64,000 bases of DNA from Ariolimax columbianus (Eukaryota; Mollusca; Gastropoda; Stylommatophora; Arionidae). The stretch spans positions 60,242,331 through 60,306,330 of the forward strand of contig JAVGWX010000009.1 of assembly GCA_036924085.1 (NCBI GenBank), read 5' to 3'. The position numbers and the translations under genes were made by a program. Position 1 is the stretch's first letter. Each line of letters starts with the position of its first letter. Below are positions 1-13,030 of this stretch, one piece after another. Under the pieces are notes generated by a model that searched no databases, was not told the DNA's origin, and saw only the letters and a list, made by a program, of their open reading frames with translations.

Positions 1-1940
1 TATTTCTACTCATTATTCTGGTTTCTCACACTCTTGACGTTTCTGCTTTCTACACCTCGCCTCCGCCTCCTCCCAGATGGCTACGTTGACCTAATGGTAA
101 CACCCGGCCCCTACAAGTGCTCCACATGGGTCTGATGATTGATGGTGTGGCCATAATAGGAAAATATTAAACTCACTGCAAGTGAGAAAACAAAGGGAGG
201 AAGAGTGAAGGGAGAGAGATAGAGAAGACAGAGAGAGAGAAAGAGAGAGGGGGGGGGGGCAACTGTTTATTATATTGTCCGATCACAATAAAAAGCTTTC
301 GCATAAACTTTCGCCCGGCTAATTTGAAGAAAATCGTAGCTAGTCTTAGTTTGTTTGTTTTTTTAGTTTTTAGTCGACCAGTACTTCTCTGGTATGAGCT
401 GGATGTATGAGGATTTCCTGATTATCGGGCTAGGATCTAGCAGCTTATTACTCCGCTGCGTTGGGACAAGTGCCGCCTCAGAGGGTGGTTAACCGATGTA
501 CGAATCCACATCTTACCAGACTCAAACACTAGTGCAAAGTAGATCTACAACGTATTAGGTGACATATCTTCTGTTTTAAACAAACCACTTAACCATGGTC
601 GGTGTTATGCTATGTGACACAGTTAGTCGCCTCTTACAACATGCTCTCTGTGGGGCTATAGTGCTATTTTTGTCCTGGTCATACACGAAAACAAGACCCC
701 GGTGGACCACTCGTAGCTAGCCCCAAAGCGAACAGCGTTGTCGAGGACGAAGAGTAAGAGACATTGAAGTCTTCGTCTTTGTTATGAGATGAGGTGGCCA
801 GTTTCATTCTTGGCTTTGTGTCTTTTCCTAATAGTAACACAAGTACCCATTTACAGTTTGATCCACTCGAGCGAATTGTTAACGGAGGTCTCTAAGTCTA
901 ATTTCTGCAACGAGAAGCTCTCTATAACTGTGTTACTTAGATGCTTCCGTTTTAGATATGGAAAGACATGGGCGTGAGCAAACAAATATGATTTCTTTAA
1001 CAGACAAAAGACGGTTCGTTTCTTACAAAGAACGCAAACAGTTTGGCGGCAGACTGCAATTACAAATGATTGAGTGACGTGAGCCAAAGAAATGAAAAAG
1101 AAAGTAATATAAATACAAAGGTAATATAAATACAACAAACTTTCTTTCTTTGTACATCTCTGTACATCTAATGAGAAGGGATGCATCCCAAAGCATTATA
1201 ACAGCAAAAATCGATGCTCAGCAAAATAGCGACCAGAAGATAAATGAGTAGAATGACATTTTGGCTAAGGCGGAAGTTTAGAGATTTACGTCAACACGTC
1301 CAAGATGGCAGATATGTAGCTAGTAATGAGTGTTCTTCTACAGCAGCAGAGAATTGTGGGTAATGCGAACTTGATGATAACTACTAGGCGTGTTTTTCAA
1401 AGGCAAATGCAGAAATACCCAAGTAGATCGCTGAACCTCTTGTTCTGTGTTCCGTTACTAAGTATGGACTTCACTACATTCTGAGCATACCCATTGGTTT
1501 TCAGTTTGTCTCAGTAAATGGGATTGGTGTGGATACTGATGGTTCATCCAACATGTTGACTTTACACACTCCTGCGTTCGAACCTCGCTTAATTTCAAAA
1601 CTATATCTGAGTGTTTTATTTTGGAGGAAAGAAAAGCGCCACTGTTTTACAATTCATGTCGTAAATAGTGAATCAACAGTACTGTGCATAGGGTTAGCAA
1701 CATCATCATGTAAAACACATTCCTACTAAAACCGAATCTACAAGAGCAGAAAGTGTGTGTTTTGGCACAGGTTTCCCGCTTGCAGTCCTCTACAGTAGTA
1801 ACGCCGTGCTTTGTAAGGAGCAAACCTAGAGATGCGGCAGATTTTCGTTATTCAACGTCGTTCTCTTAAAAGTGTGACAGCGAAACTATGAATGAGAAGC
1901 AATAAATGACCATGCTTTAAGGAGACATCGTTTACTTCAG

Positions 1941-2668
1941 CGATAAACTCGTTTTTCTTCTACTTTTTAATAAACAACACTTGTTTTCTACAGATGGTAA
2001 ACTCGTTTCTTCTTATAAAGAAACAACACTTGTTTTATACAGATGGTAAACTTGTTTCTTCTTATGAAAGAAAACACTTGTTTTCTACAGATGGTAAACT
2101 CGTTTCTTCTTATAAAGAAACAACACTTGTTTTATACAGATGGTAAACTTGTTTCTTCTTATGAAAGAAAACACTTGTTTTCTACAGATGGTAAACTCGT
2201 TTCTTCTTATAAAGAAACAACACTTGTTTTATACAGATGGTAAACGTGTTTCTTCTTATGAAAGAAAACACTTGTTTTCTACAGATGGTAAACTCGTTTC
2301 TTCTTATAAAGAAACAACACTTGTTTTATACAGATGGTAAACTTGTTTCTTCTTATGAAAGAAAACACTTGTTTTATACAGATGGTAAACTCGTTTCTTC
2401 TTATAAAGAAATAACACTTCTTTTCTACAGATGGTAAACTCGTTTCTTCTTATAAAGAAACAACACTTGTTTTATACAAATGGTAAACTCGTTTCTTCTT
2501 ATAAAGAAACAACACTTCTTTTCTACAGATGGTAAACTCGTTTCTTCTTATAAAGAAACAACACTTGTTCTCCATTGATGCTAAACTCGATTGTTCTGAT
2601 TAATATACAACACTTGTTTCTAACATGTACTAAACTCGTTTCTTCTGATAAATAAAAAACACTTGTTT
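1941..2668. repeat. Minisatellite of alternating 48/49-bp units
   Basis: About fifteen units run head to tail, each centred on the words atggtaaactcg and ttcttcttataaag. Two variant units alternate over part of the array, giving a 97-bp higher-order period at 2043-2437. Units at both ends are more diverged. The overlapping open frames here are by-products of the repeat. Confidence 0.9.
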
Positions 2669-3787
2669 TCTACAATGCAGATTGATCAATCCAAATTAAT
2701 AATAACGTCTCCATTTTCAACCAAACTGTATTAACTGTTGCTAAAATCCTAATTATAACAGGCACTGATAATTGTTGTAACAGCCTAATTTTTTGTTTTT
2801 CTGCAATCTATCTTATTATTTTTCAAATGTGCGTGTTTGAATTTCCAACGTTAGCGAGAGAGATTCGATTGGTATATCTATCCAAACACGTTATGTCATC
2901 AAAGGTTGATCAAAATGGTGCATGACTTGAGTCCCTTTAATAGTCGACTTTCTCCATGTTAATCACGGATAGCGTTAACACAGTTCTGTATATGAAACAT
3001 GCATGATGGAGGTTAGATGGTTAGGGGTAGGTAAGGTCGGGTGGGGCGTGGGTAGGGTGGGTAGGGGTGATTGGCGGGTTGAGAATCGTGAAGACATGGG
3101 CTGGCGGTGAAGGACTGGTTGAAGGTATCAGTGGTTTGGGATCAGTGTGGAAAGGAGGGGGGGGGGGGTGATTTTATTGGTTGAAGAGGGCCGGAAAGAG
3201 TAGGGTAAGGTAATGGACGTTTGATAGAGAAGAAACCGGGCAGACAGAGTGGTGAATTATGATTTGAGGGGGATAGAGATCGGTGGGTTGGAGTGTGAGG
3301 AAAGAGTGTAATGAGGATGTGACGCAAGAGATGGATGTGGGAAAGGGGGACCCTTACATTATTAAACTGCTGGTGTTTCTTGTTTTATTTTATAGTTCGA
3401 GCGTAGAAGTTCTGGGTTTGACTCAATGTTGTAGACGATAGTCCGTGTACTGGTTGCTGGCTTTCCAGCTTCATATCAACGTTCTTCCAAATAAAAAGCA
3501 TGGCTAAACACTAAATCAAATGTTGGTTCCTCGCACATCCACACAGAACTGGATTGCCTTCTAAGTCTGCGAATCAAGCGACAATTTATTTATTTTGCTT
3601 TCGTTAACTCATTGATGCCATCTGCATATTCATCCATTCGTATTTCTTATTGTCCATTTGTGTTACATTACTCTTTCATGAACTTTGCTTACATTTAATT
3701 TTAAAAATTGAAACTACGTTTAGCGATACTGTTCATGCAATATGCCTTCACTGTAATATATTCCTTACGAAGATATAATATGACCAG

Positions 3788-3900
3788 TGTAACCTTTCAA
3801 AAGTGACATTAAATGCGACGTAAGAGGGTTTGGCGTTGGACTAACAACCTCATCATGTAAAACGAATTACTGCAGAAACCACTACAGGCTTTCTGTATGA
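3788..3900. repeat. Interspersed repeat J, fragment
   Basis: The word aacctcatcatgtaaaa and its flanks recur at 1688-1735 and 44848-44960, with a weaker match near 62185. The three fragments share the order gtaacctt, gcgac, and aacctcatcatgtaaaa followed by a run with ccac. The class of element is unknown. Confidence 0.5.
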
Positions 3901-4979
3901 TATACTAGCTGCTGTAGTTGTCGTTTTGAACGGTGTTTTTCTATCAAGACAGCACGACTGAACTAAGTACCCCAACGTGTTCACCGTTATCTATTTGCAT
4001 TTGTTTTCATTTATGTCGTGCTTTGTCTCTGGTGAATGTCTTTAGGTCGTAACGTAGATTTAGTTCTTGCATCAATTGTGTTCTGTGAAAAACATAAAAA
4101 CATACCCACTCTTGAGTACTCTTTATTTTAATTATCAGTACAGTCACATGCTAGTCATATTATTGTTTGCCCTTCTCTTGGTGTTCAGGACAATACTACA
4201 AATAATTATATATCATATATATGTTATTAAGATGTGTTGTTTCCAGATCTATGTAATGCATTGAAATACCTTTACTTTATTCATCCTACGCAGCTCTTTG
4301 TGCTATGCCGTCGTGGAACATTTGGCAAGATAAATCATAAATAAATATAACTGCAGGGACCACGTGGATATTTTAATGCATCGTCATACCTTCATCTTTG
4401 TCATCTTCCTCGTCGTCTTCTGCTAGTACCACTTCAACCGACGCAAACGAACGCATTTTCCCACTACTTATTTATTCTTCTGCTGCTCTTCACTTCTGAT
4501 TTATACTTTTTTCCCTCACGGAGATGTCAAATTGTCCAGGAAATATTCTCTTTGTCTGCTCTATCTCCTGTTTTAATTTTCTTTCTACCATTGCCGAAAT
4601 ATGTAACAATTTTCCTCCCCGCTGTCCCCCGAGATGGACTATTGTTTTTATCTTCATAATATAACAAGTTTTCTTTGTGCATTGGACTCTTCCAAGTCGC
4701 CTCATTAGCTTACACTTATTTCGCACACCTTTTCCAACGAAAGCATTAACGATCGATACCATGAACTATTTCCTGATTATATATTTTAGAATATTTTTAT
4801 TCTTGTTATTTCTTTATTTTTATTTCTTTTAAAATAATAACACTGGCAGGTTTGAGTTTCATTGACCGGTATCATAATCGTCATCATCATCGTGTGATAT
4901 GTCGACTAGCGTAGTCGATCGTGTATCGCCAAGATTTTCTGTCTCGAGTGATCGACTCTTTGGCTTAGAAGACTAACGT

Positions 4980-5240
4980 GAGGCCAGGTGAAACATTCTG
5001 ACCATGATCCCATCTTACGCCATCGCCATTTTCCTGGAAACATACTGTGTAAAGCAAGTCTAGTCAACGAGGTGTGGATTGACACAATAATCGCACATAA
5101 TGGTGAGCTTACTTAGAAGCCTCACACTGCACTACAGCAGGAGGACTCAGGCTCACCTACTTCTGTATGTCTCGAGATGTGAAAGAGCTACTGTAACATG
5201 CTATCAAATTACCATTGTCAAATGTAAAATGAACTCAGCA
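4980..5240 (-). repeat. Interspersed repeat A, degenerate copy
   Basis: This diverged member of family A is in reverse orientation. It keeps the order seen in better copies: a 'ctgaccatga' word, a 'ctggaaac' word, 'caacgaggtg', and the terminal 'gagctactgtaac' segment. The consensus is described at 16083-16428. Confidence 0.5.
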
Positions 5241-5477
5241 CAAGTAGTCTCCAACAACATTAACTTTCCCATTAACCTACGTCAATGGTAACATAGCAGG
5301 ATAGTAGGAGTTCTGGTATTCCAATAGGAAGGTGTGTGCCTCCTGTCAGGTAGCCGAAGGCGAATTATTTCCTGCGAATTACTGGGCCTGAAAATGGGGG
5401 GGGGGGGGGGGGAAGGTAGTATATTGAGTAGGAATTTCACTACTTTTGCGAATGTCTGTACTCTGGCAGGGGATAAC

Positions 5478-5700
5478 AGCCTGCTTTTTTTTTTTCCATT
5501 TTCCACTGCTAAGAGTTCTTCTACCTGCTCAATGTGTACAATGGAGATCCTACATTATAATCCATTACTGATAGGAGCAGGCGCCCGATCCTACTTCACT
5601 TGAGGCAGAGGACGCTTGAAACTCGCAGGATTGGAACACTCCGTCGGTTAGAGCTTTCGTGTGTCGGACGACGAGCGCGTAACTTCTCAACTTTAGGAAC
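5478..5700 (-). repeat. Interspersed repeat F, copy 1
   Basis: It shares 'ttccactgctaagagttc' and the later 'cgcttgaaactcgcaggatt' block with copies at 16770-17045, 27062-27329 and 51352-51580. On the minus strand that block resembles the B box of a tRNA promoter. I read it as a decayed tRNA-headed SINE. Confidence 0.45.
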
Positions 5701-5764
5701 TCGTAAGTCAATTCAGAGAAAAATCCATTCATTTGTCAATACTAGTCTACTGTGGATAGTTAAT

Positions 5765-5958
5765 TTGGGCCGGCAAGCGGTCTATGGAGGATAATTGATA
5801 TAGGCTGGCAAGCCTAGTCTACTGGAGATAATTGATATGGGCTGACAAGCCTAGTCTACGGATGATAATTGATATAGACTGGCAAGCCTATTCTACTAAG
5901 TTAATTGATTTAGGCTGGCAAGCCGTATACTGATGATAATTGATTTAGGCTGGCAAGT
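5765..5958. repeat. 35-bp minisatellite
   Basis: Five to six units of about 35 bp carry the words gataattgatat and ggctggcaagc. Units differ by small substitutions and indels. The array abuts a LINE relic on its right. Confidence 0.85.
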
Positions 5959-5962
5959 CATG

Positions 5963-6285
5963 GTGAGGAATGGAGACCTATTGGACATGAGCCGACAACA
6001 ACCAGTTGAGCAACAAATCAAACGTCGGAAATGAGGCTGCACAAGACACACCCTACGGAAATCACAATGAAACGTGGCCTGACATGCCATGACATGGAAT
6101 CCGCGGAGGAAAAGAAAGGAAAGGCAGTTGAACAAAAATATGGAGAAAAGACTGTGAAAATGAGCTCCGGTCGCTGGACCTCAATTGGAGAGAGGTGGAA
6201 AGATTAACTCAAGACCGAACATGCTGGAGGAGGGTTGCAATGACGTATGCCACGAAAAGAGTCACTAGCATTGTTGAATTATAAG
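5963..6285 (+). pseudogene. LINE relic, C-terminal tail of the reverse transcriptase polyprotein
   Basis: The plus strand encodes QPVEQQIKRRK, then a stop where the family has tryptophan. It continues with a basic stretch containing MTWNPRRKRK and, after a frameshift, LNWREVERLTQDRTCWRRV. This order (basic 'RRKWGWIGH' block, 'WNPxGKRxRGRP' block, 'W..VE.LAQDR..WR' end) is the usual C-terminus of many APE-type LINEs in invertebrates. At least three stops and one frameshift make it dead. Only the last hundred or so residues remain. The RT core is missing, so the clade is unresolved. Confidence 0.75.
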
Positions 6286-7747
6286 AACCCCTTCCGCATC
6301 ATTATGTTAAACCGTTCAGTTTGTCTTCTTATTTGATAAACTGATGGTATGCTTATATTCCAGTGAGGTTCACGAAGGACACTGCGTTCCAGATCTTCGC
6401 CGGTTCCCTTCAGCTTTTCGAGCATGGTCGCTTCTCAGTCAGACTGTCTTTATTTGGTATGTTCTGCTGTGTACTTCGATGCTCCACAATCGCATGTAGC
6501 GGTGTCTCTAAGACCCATTCTGTGTAGGTAGACCTTGAATATGCAATGTCTCGATCTGAGTCCGAAGACATTTGTCTGCCCATCTCTGTCAAGTTTGTCT
6601 ATGGTGTATTTTTTTTCTTTGTCTTTGCCGTTTTCTGTCTAATTTTTCTACAATTTGACCTTTTTTGAAAGTGTTATGTAACTATCATTGCGACACTTTC
6701 GTGGATAACCGGGATGAAGGTAAAGGAGGGGATTGTGGAAGGCGATTGGGGAAGGCGATTTATTAGGCTGAGGAATATAATATGCTTACCCAAACAGTTT
6801 CTGAACAGCATGGAGGTTATGCATTTATTTCAGGGACACCCCGCCAGAGAAAACAAAAACATAGGTCGGTACCGGTGTCCAAACCCGTGTCTTTCACTTT
6901 AGACCACAATCCGCTTTTCCGAGTGCATAATAGCGAAAGTGATCTCCAACTGATCTTGTCGTTGGAAATACGTGTTAGAGACTTTATTGTACTAGGTCTC
7001 AACTTGATTTTAAGTGGCGTAACCAGTTCCCTTCATCGCTACCTTACATTCACTTACAGAACGGTCATGTACCTTTTCACAGTTGGGTATACTAAAAATA
7101 TAATAGTTTCTCAGCTGCAAAGGAAGAGGGCGACATCATCAGACGTCTGCTGTGAGATGTGTTCTCATTTGGCTATAGATACCAATCCTGGCATGCCAAA
7201 CTTTGTCACATCTGGGGCATATATGTGAGGAGTTTGCTGTGGAGTTGTCCTGCCTTCTGCTTTTTCAGGTGGTACGTCTGCTCTAAGCCTCGGCGATGGG
7301 ACGGTTCTGTGCAAGACACCTAGGGAATGACAATGGTGAAGCGTTTCGGAGACACTTTAAACATGGCCTACTTTACATAGGCCGTCGGAGCGGGAAAACC
7401 CCCTGAAACGTCACATTCCACTGCCGACTAAATAACAGAACTCATATTGTGCCAAGGATTATAATCAATCCATGATCCACACGGAGAAATAAAACAAATT
7501 CATGATACAAAACACAATAAATCACATTTGAGAGTGATCCTTTCACGAATCCTGCCCGGTAACTAGCTGCATGTCCATCTTTGTTTTCCGTACACGCTAG
7601 TATAGTTACACTGATAGTTGACACATGCAATTTTCGTCATTTAGTTAGCCTAAGAATGTGACGTTTCAAAGTGGTTTCTCCGTGAGTTAGAAGGCCTGTA
7701 TCTATAGTAGGCTGTGCTTTCAAGTTGTCTTTGTACCGTTTGTTCGT

Positions 7748-7965
7748 CGTCTTCTTCTTCTTCTTCTTCTTCTTCTTCTTCTTCTTCTTCTTCTGCGTTT
7801 ATTCTCAATGTCCCACTACTAAACCCTGAATAGGACTTTGCAAGTAGCAAAATGATGTCCAGAGAACGGAATGCGTTGTGTCGCTAGTTTACAACTTGGC
7901 TGCGATATTTGCACCTTTGGGCCCGACACATCCGTCTTCGGCAGGACCGTTTCTTCTATTTTCCA
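7748..7965 (-). mobile_element. SINE-like family C, 5'-truncated copy 1
   Basis: Read on the minus strand, the element ends in a (GAA)n tail, seen here as CTT at 7748-7794. The tail follows a body containing 'gagaacggaatgcg', 'cttggctgcgatatttgc' and 'cacatccgtcttcgg' on the plus strand. Five other copies occur in the window; the fullest is 39879-40276. The body stops near 7965, so the 5' part is missing. Confidence 0.75.
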
Positions 7966-8489
7966 AATGAGCGTCTGCCTGTTTTGATCTGACCGTATAA
8001 CAACTGCTTAGGGATGTGCTCATCAGGCATGTCTTGTCCATCTTATCTGGGTGTGTTGCAGTTGCGTATGCATGTTCAACATGTGAGCCGTACTATGCAT
8101 TTCAGAGTTAGGCACGTTGTCCTGTTACCATATCCTGATTAGGCTACACAGACATCTCAAATGAAAACGATTTAGCTGTCTGACTTGTCTGCTATACACT
8201 GTCCATGTTTTTTAGGCATGCAACAGAGTGGATAACACTACAGCACGACACACTTTAACCGTTGTAGACATGGACCATCACCAATACACGAAAAACAAAT
8301 CTTGTTTTGTGAAGTTATGTGTTTTAGAAAAGCAGTTTGGGTCACAAGCTTGTATAAGAGTACGACACGAATAAATTGGACAAAAGGCGTTTGCAACACC
8401 GAGCATGAAATATATGGTAAAGTAGAGAATAACATGGCTCGGACAACTGACAAGAATGCAACGAATGTTACCAACTGCACAGCTTTACA

Positions 8490-8690
8490 ACCCCAGACAA
8501 AGCGGGATGTAGACCAAGGGGGAGACCAATAACTAGATGGAAAGTCGATGTAAGTGGGACACTAACGACAACATCGACGTCACATCTGACACATGAAAGA
8601 AAACTACACCTCACAACACTCTAAAACAAATGGATAGAAGATGTAGATTGTAAAGTGACGAGTTCAGTACCAGTATTTCCGAAAGCAAGA
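8490..8690 (+). pseudogene. Possible LINE C-terminal relic
   Basis: One frame reads RPITRWKVDVSG and then, downstream, NKWIEDVD. The 'GRPxTRWxxDV' pattern is common near the C-terminus of LINE polyproteins. There is no RT motif, and stops and frameshifts surround it. It could be chance. Confidence 0.25.
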
Positions 8691-9194
8691 ACATATACCA
8701 CTCGTTTGCTGTCGGTGTAACGCACACACTTAAAAAAAACTACTGATAAGCGACTACCGCGGACTCTTCTCCGTCCAGGTCAACAAAAAGCAGCCCTATA
8801 AACCTCATTGTGTTCAATCCTTTGTTTCTGAATACGGACTTCTGTCCCAAACCGAAACCCCGTTTACCGAAGGCAAAGTGTGCTCTCTTGGTGTAGGTGA
8901 CCTCTGACTCTGAACTGTTCGGCTTAGTTGAACCAGCCCTAGGTCACATTGATCCTGCTAACATAGTTTACAGGATCGATAAGGAACGCAAGCCCCCTCA
9001 CCACTCGAACGTGGAGTAAGCCAATGGATTTGGTCGAACGAAAAATAGCGGACTGGAGCTTCACATAAGCAACCGTCATAACACGAGTACAATTCATTAA
9101 AATATTTACAATGAGGAAAGAGGCGGCAACCAAGGACTGTGTGTAGATGACTAAACGGCTATTTATACAACGGCAATACATTATATAAAACCCC

Positions 9195-9600
9195 TTGGCT
9201 TTGAGTGAACCTTTATGTACACATTTGACTAAGTGGGCTTTAGTAAACATTCATGTACACCAGTTGATATTAGTAAACATGCATGTACACATTTGACTGT
9301 TAGTAAACATTCATGTACACATTTGACTTTTAGGAAACATTTATGTACACTAATGACTTCTAGGAAACCATTCCGTACACTACTCGCTTTTAGTTAACCT
9401 CCTTTAACCTCATCCACTGAGGCTTAGAAAACCCGAAATGTACGGTACTGACATCTAGTCAATCCTACCGTACACGACCGACCTTTATTAAACATTCTCG
9501 TTCAAAACTGACTGTTATTAAACCTTCTCTTATATCACTAGCCATCAGTAAACTTTAATGTACTCTCTTGATTTTTATTAAACCTTTATGTGCCCCACCA
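9195..9600. repeat. Degenerate tandem repeat of about 30-33 bp
   Basis: The pattern 'agtaaacattcatgtacac' plus 'tttgact' repeats about a dozen times. The first four units are well kept, and units decay steadily to the right until only 'ttattaaacctt' words remain. This looks like an old array. Confidence 0.7.
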
Positions 9601-10519
9601 ACAAACGTATTGAACAAATTGAAGTTACACGAGCCCCTAGATTGAGAACCCTTGGTTTAAGACAAGTTCAGTGTTACCACGCAAAACTAACATGGTGGGT
9701 CTATTGTCTTCTACATCTAACTGACCACAAGTCTTTCTTTCCTTTTACTCTCAGATATGATTCATATTTCACGTTGTTTCCATGCAGATAGTATCGATCA
9801 CACAGTATATGTGTTCCTGTAGTTTAATTATGTTAGCTTAGGCTCTGTGAGTGAGGTTGACAAAAGGCGCAGTTTCTTCCTCACTTTAATCCAAATCTCC
9901 ACGCAAGTCACCCATTTCAGCGGACACAGTAAGAGATACGACTGTCCACACGGCTGAACAAAGAGAGTGGTCTTCATCACTTGTGATGGACAAACTATCT
10001 GTAGCAGATTGTTTAATAATGTGGGTTAGCCAGCCGAATACACAACCCTCTTTAGTTACCTTCTATGATACGCACCCTATGCAGCTGTTAATATGTGCTA
10101 AGTTATGTTATCTTATACTGGATTACTTTTTAATGCGACATCACATACATCGAGGTAGACCCATAGGGAAGGTATAGACGACAGAGCATGATATTTCCGA
10201 CGACATTAATTTTAAAAAAAAACAGGAATGGAATTGTCGTCTGCATTCCATTTTATCGACAACTGTAAACTTACATTTGAAACCGACATATTTTGACAGT
10301 AAACACGATGCAGTAGTCCTTTGCTCGATTAAGAGAATACTGCGCATTAAGAATCAAGTGAGAATTGAAATATATAGTGTACACACTCATATGAAACCGT
10401 TGATCATCATCTCCTTGAGTGCTCATCGTTCAACGATTTTAGGAAAATGCTTCTTCCTCCGCTGCCAGATACATGGAACACTTTGTATACTTACTTACTT
10501 TCCGTGACCAAACACCATG

Positions 10520-11149
10520 TCACACAGCATCCGTCCAGTATTCAGCAACTTGAACTGCCTTGTCGTTCGCCTCCATCATGTCGTTCATGTCACAGGTTTT
10601 AGGGAGGTTGAGGCAGGTCATCAGATGATCTTGGTCCTGAACTGAGCCACAATCACATGTGTCGACATCTCAGTATCCCCATTTCTTCAAGTTCGCTCTG
10701 CATCTTGAGACACCAGTTCGAAGTCTGTTCATTGCCTTCCACAATGCGTAGGGCAGGTGGTGTCCAGGCGCAGCCTCTTCACTGAGCTCTATCCATGGAT
10801 CCTGCATTGTTTCGCGCCACCTCTCGATGCGTTGACCTTCCGGGCTTGTCTGGATGGTCTCTGTCGATTTTAAGAAACTGTGTCTTGATTTAAGTCTTGT
10901 GGGTTGTTCCTGACGGCCAAACATCGGGTGTCTAGGGTCGTTTTCTTGTTTCCCTCGTTTGATTTCCGCAGCTACACCTTTTCTTATGTCCGATGGTGCA
11001 ATGCCAATTAAGGGATATATTTTTTTGTGGGAGTGGGTTTAAGGCACCCCGACACTATCCTGCCCATCTCGTTCACTGCTGTCTCAACTTGTTTTGAATG
11101 GGCGGAGTTTTTTCAGACTGGGGCTGCATATTCCGCTGCAGAAAGGATC
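10520..11149 (-). pseudogene. LINE relic: C-terminal third of a reverse transcriptase polyprotein
   Basis: The minus strand reads SAAEYAAPV, then a stop in place of W, then KNSAHSKQVETAVNEMGRI. After a one-base slip in a run of seven A it continues IYPLIGIAPSDIRKGVAAEI. The long frame at 10670-10924 contains ALWKAMNRLRTGVSRCRANL. After another stop comes CDCGSVQDQDHLMTC, a zinc-knuckle-like CxC...H...C motif, and the terminal stop at 10520-10522. This is the thumb and tail region of an APE-type LINE. Its start coincides with the left target duplication of the plus-strand LINE at 11150. The rest of the element is not recognisable beyond that insertion. Confidence 0.85.
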
Positions 11150-13023
11150 AGTCACTACCTCAAAAACAGAACGGCCAGAGTTCAAGTACAAGGGCAGATG
11201 AGCAAAAAGGTGACACTTGAGCAGGGAGTACCCCAAGGGGGAGTACTGTCACCAGCACTCTTCCTGTTGTATAAAAATAACATAACAGAGAATATACCAA
11301 AAAGAATCTATAGTTCAATGTTTGCAGACGATCTGGCTATGTGGATCTCTGAAAAGAATCTCACCATAGCAAGAAATCGGATGCAGCAGGCCCTAACATC
11401 GCTGGAAGAGTGGGCGAACTCATGGCTGGTCAAAATAAACGAGGAGAAAACGACATGTACAATATTCTCGCTATCAAACAAACCCCAAAACACCAAATTA
11501 AGTCTTAACGGCAAATACCTGCAGCCAAACGACAACCTAAACTACCTGGGAGTCACATTTGATCGGCGCATGACATGGAAAAGTCAGATCGAGAGAAACC
11601 GAAAGAGAGCCAGAGAAAGAATGGCAATCATTAGGAAACTTGCTGGCACAAGCTGGGAAGCAGACGAAAGTATACTAAAGAAACTGTACACTGGAAGAGT
11701 GAGACCAGTTCTCGAGTATGGCATTGCGGCATGGACAACAGCAGCAAAGGCGAACTTCGATACAATTAGCAAACTCCAAAACCAAGCCATGAGAGTTATA
11801 AGAGGAGGCATGAAGTCAACGCCAATTGCAGAACTTGAAAAGATTACAACACTGCAATCCATGACGGACAGAAAAGACTGCAGAGCCCAGCAGCAAGCAG
11901 AGAAACTCAGAAGACTGATTGACCATCCAATGCACCAGAGACTAAACAATTTCGTAAATGGGAAACTAAAGCGGAGAAACTTTGCAGAAATAGCCAAGAT
12001 GCACGAAGACCCCATGAACGCACTAACAACACCAAAGCCCATCCCTACTGTACGAAAACCTACCTGGAGGCAGCATATATTTCCAGAGGTGGTAGAAAAT
12101 ATACCAAGTATTGGAAACAAAAACTGCCAGACTGAAAAAGAAAGGAGAGATACTACCCTAAGCTTTATATCGAAAAACTACCCAAGCATGGACTGGACCC
12201 ATGCATACACCGACGGTTCTGTAACAAACACTACACAGAACGGAGGGGCAGGAGCATTCCTGAACCTACCAGATGGCAGAAAAATAACACTGTCATTCGC
12301 TACTGGGAAGTACACAAGCAATTTCAGAGCGGAGGCAGAGGCACTGAGGGCGGCAGTGGAAGAAATGGTGACACAGTGAAAATGAAAGCCATATAGTCCT
12401 GCTTACAGATGCTCTGGCCGTAGTCACAGCGCTAAAAAGCCAGAAAAACACTGAGCTTAATGACTTAAGAGCAGCACTCTGTCAACTATGCCAGCAGTCC
12501 GCACCAAAAAGGGTAGTGGTACAGTGGGTCCCATCACACTGCAACATCCAAGGCAACGAGGAGGCAGACAGACTGGCAAAAGAAGGTGCAAGACTACCAC
12601 AAACAGATACTAGTATGACGTACGAAGAGTCAAAACGGCTTATCAAAGCCAGATACATGACCAAATGGGAAACCGAACATACTGGTTACACCAAAAACGA
12701 TGCCTATTACCAGTTGAACAGAAGAGAGCAGGTCGTTGTCTTCAGACTTCGCACTGGCCACAATAGACTAAGGTACCACCTATTCAACAAATTAAAGATA
12801 GGTGGTACCGACGAATGCTTGTGCGGTACCGGTAAAATGATCGCTGAACATCTACTGCAGAACTGCCCGACATACGAGGATCAGAGAGAGCAGGTGTGGC
12901 CATCACCAGTGGAACTGCAAGACAAGCTCTATGGCAGTGTCGACAGCCTCAGGATGACCGCCGCTTTTTTTCGAAAAAATAATGGTTACTGTGTGACTGC
13001 GTACGAAGAAGAAGAAGAAGAAG
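11150..13023 (+). mobile_element. RNase H-bearing LINE (I/Nimb type), 5'-truncated copy 1
   Basis: The element begins inside the reverse transcriptase. ISHYLKNRTARVQV is followed by the GVPQGGVLSPALF motif and the catalytic FADDLAMW box. The open frame runs to 12379 and covers the thumb region and the first half of an RNase H domain (YTDGSVT, then EAEAL). A two-base deletion near 12376, relative to the copy at 53758, breaks the frame. The other half resumes with VQWVPSHCNIQGNEEAD and ends in a cysteine/histidine knuckle (CLCGTGKMIAEH). The 3' end is (GAA)n. The word aaggatc lies at 11143-11149 and 13024-13030, a likely target duplication. Upstream codons of the same open frame (from 11027) belong to the target, not the element. 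Confidence 0.9.
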
Positions 13024-13030
13024 AAGGATC

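Noticed and set aside
789..977. Small secreted protein (MRWPVSFLALCLFLIVTQVP start)
   Set aside because: The hydrophobic start resembles a signal peptide, but the frame is short, lacks a conserved mature part and has no splice or promoter evidence.
2043..2437. Three overlapping 66-residue frames with nearly identical sequence
   Set aside because: They are by-products of the 48/49-bp minisatellite.
3142..3327. Proline-rich minus-strand frame
   Set aside because: It is read from a G-rich low-complexity stretch with no supporting features.
6782..7228. 148-residue plus-strand frame
   Set aside because: No recognisable motif, no good start context, and it overlaps an unrelated frame on the same strand.
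11027..11149. N-terminal 40 residues of the RT open frame as part of the LINE protein
   Set aside because: This stretch is antisense to an older LINE tail, and the target duplication places the element's start at 11150.
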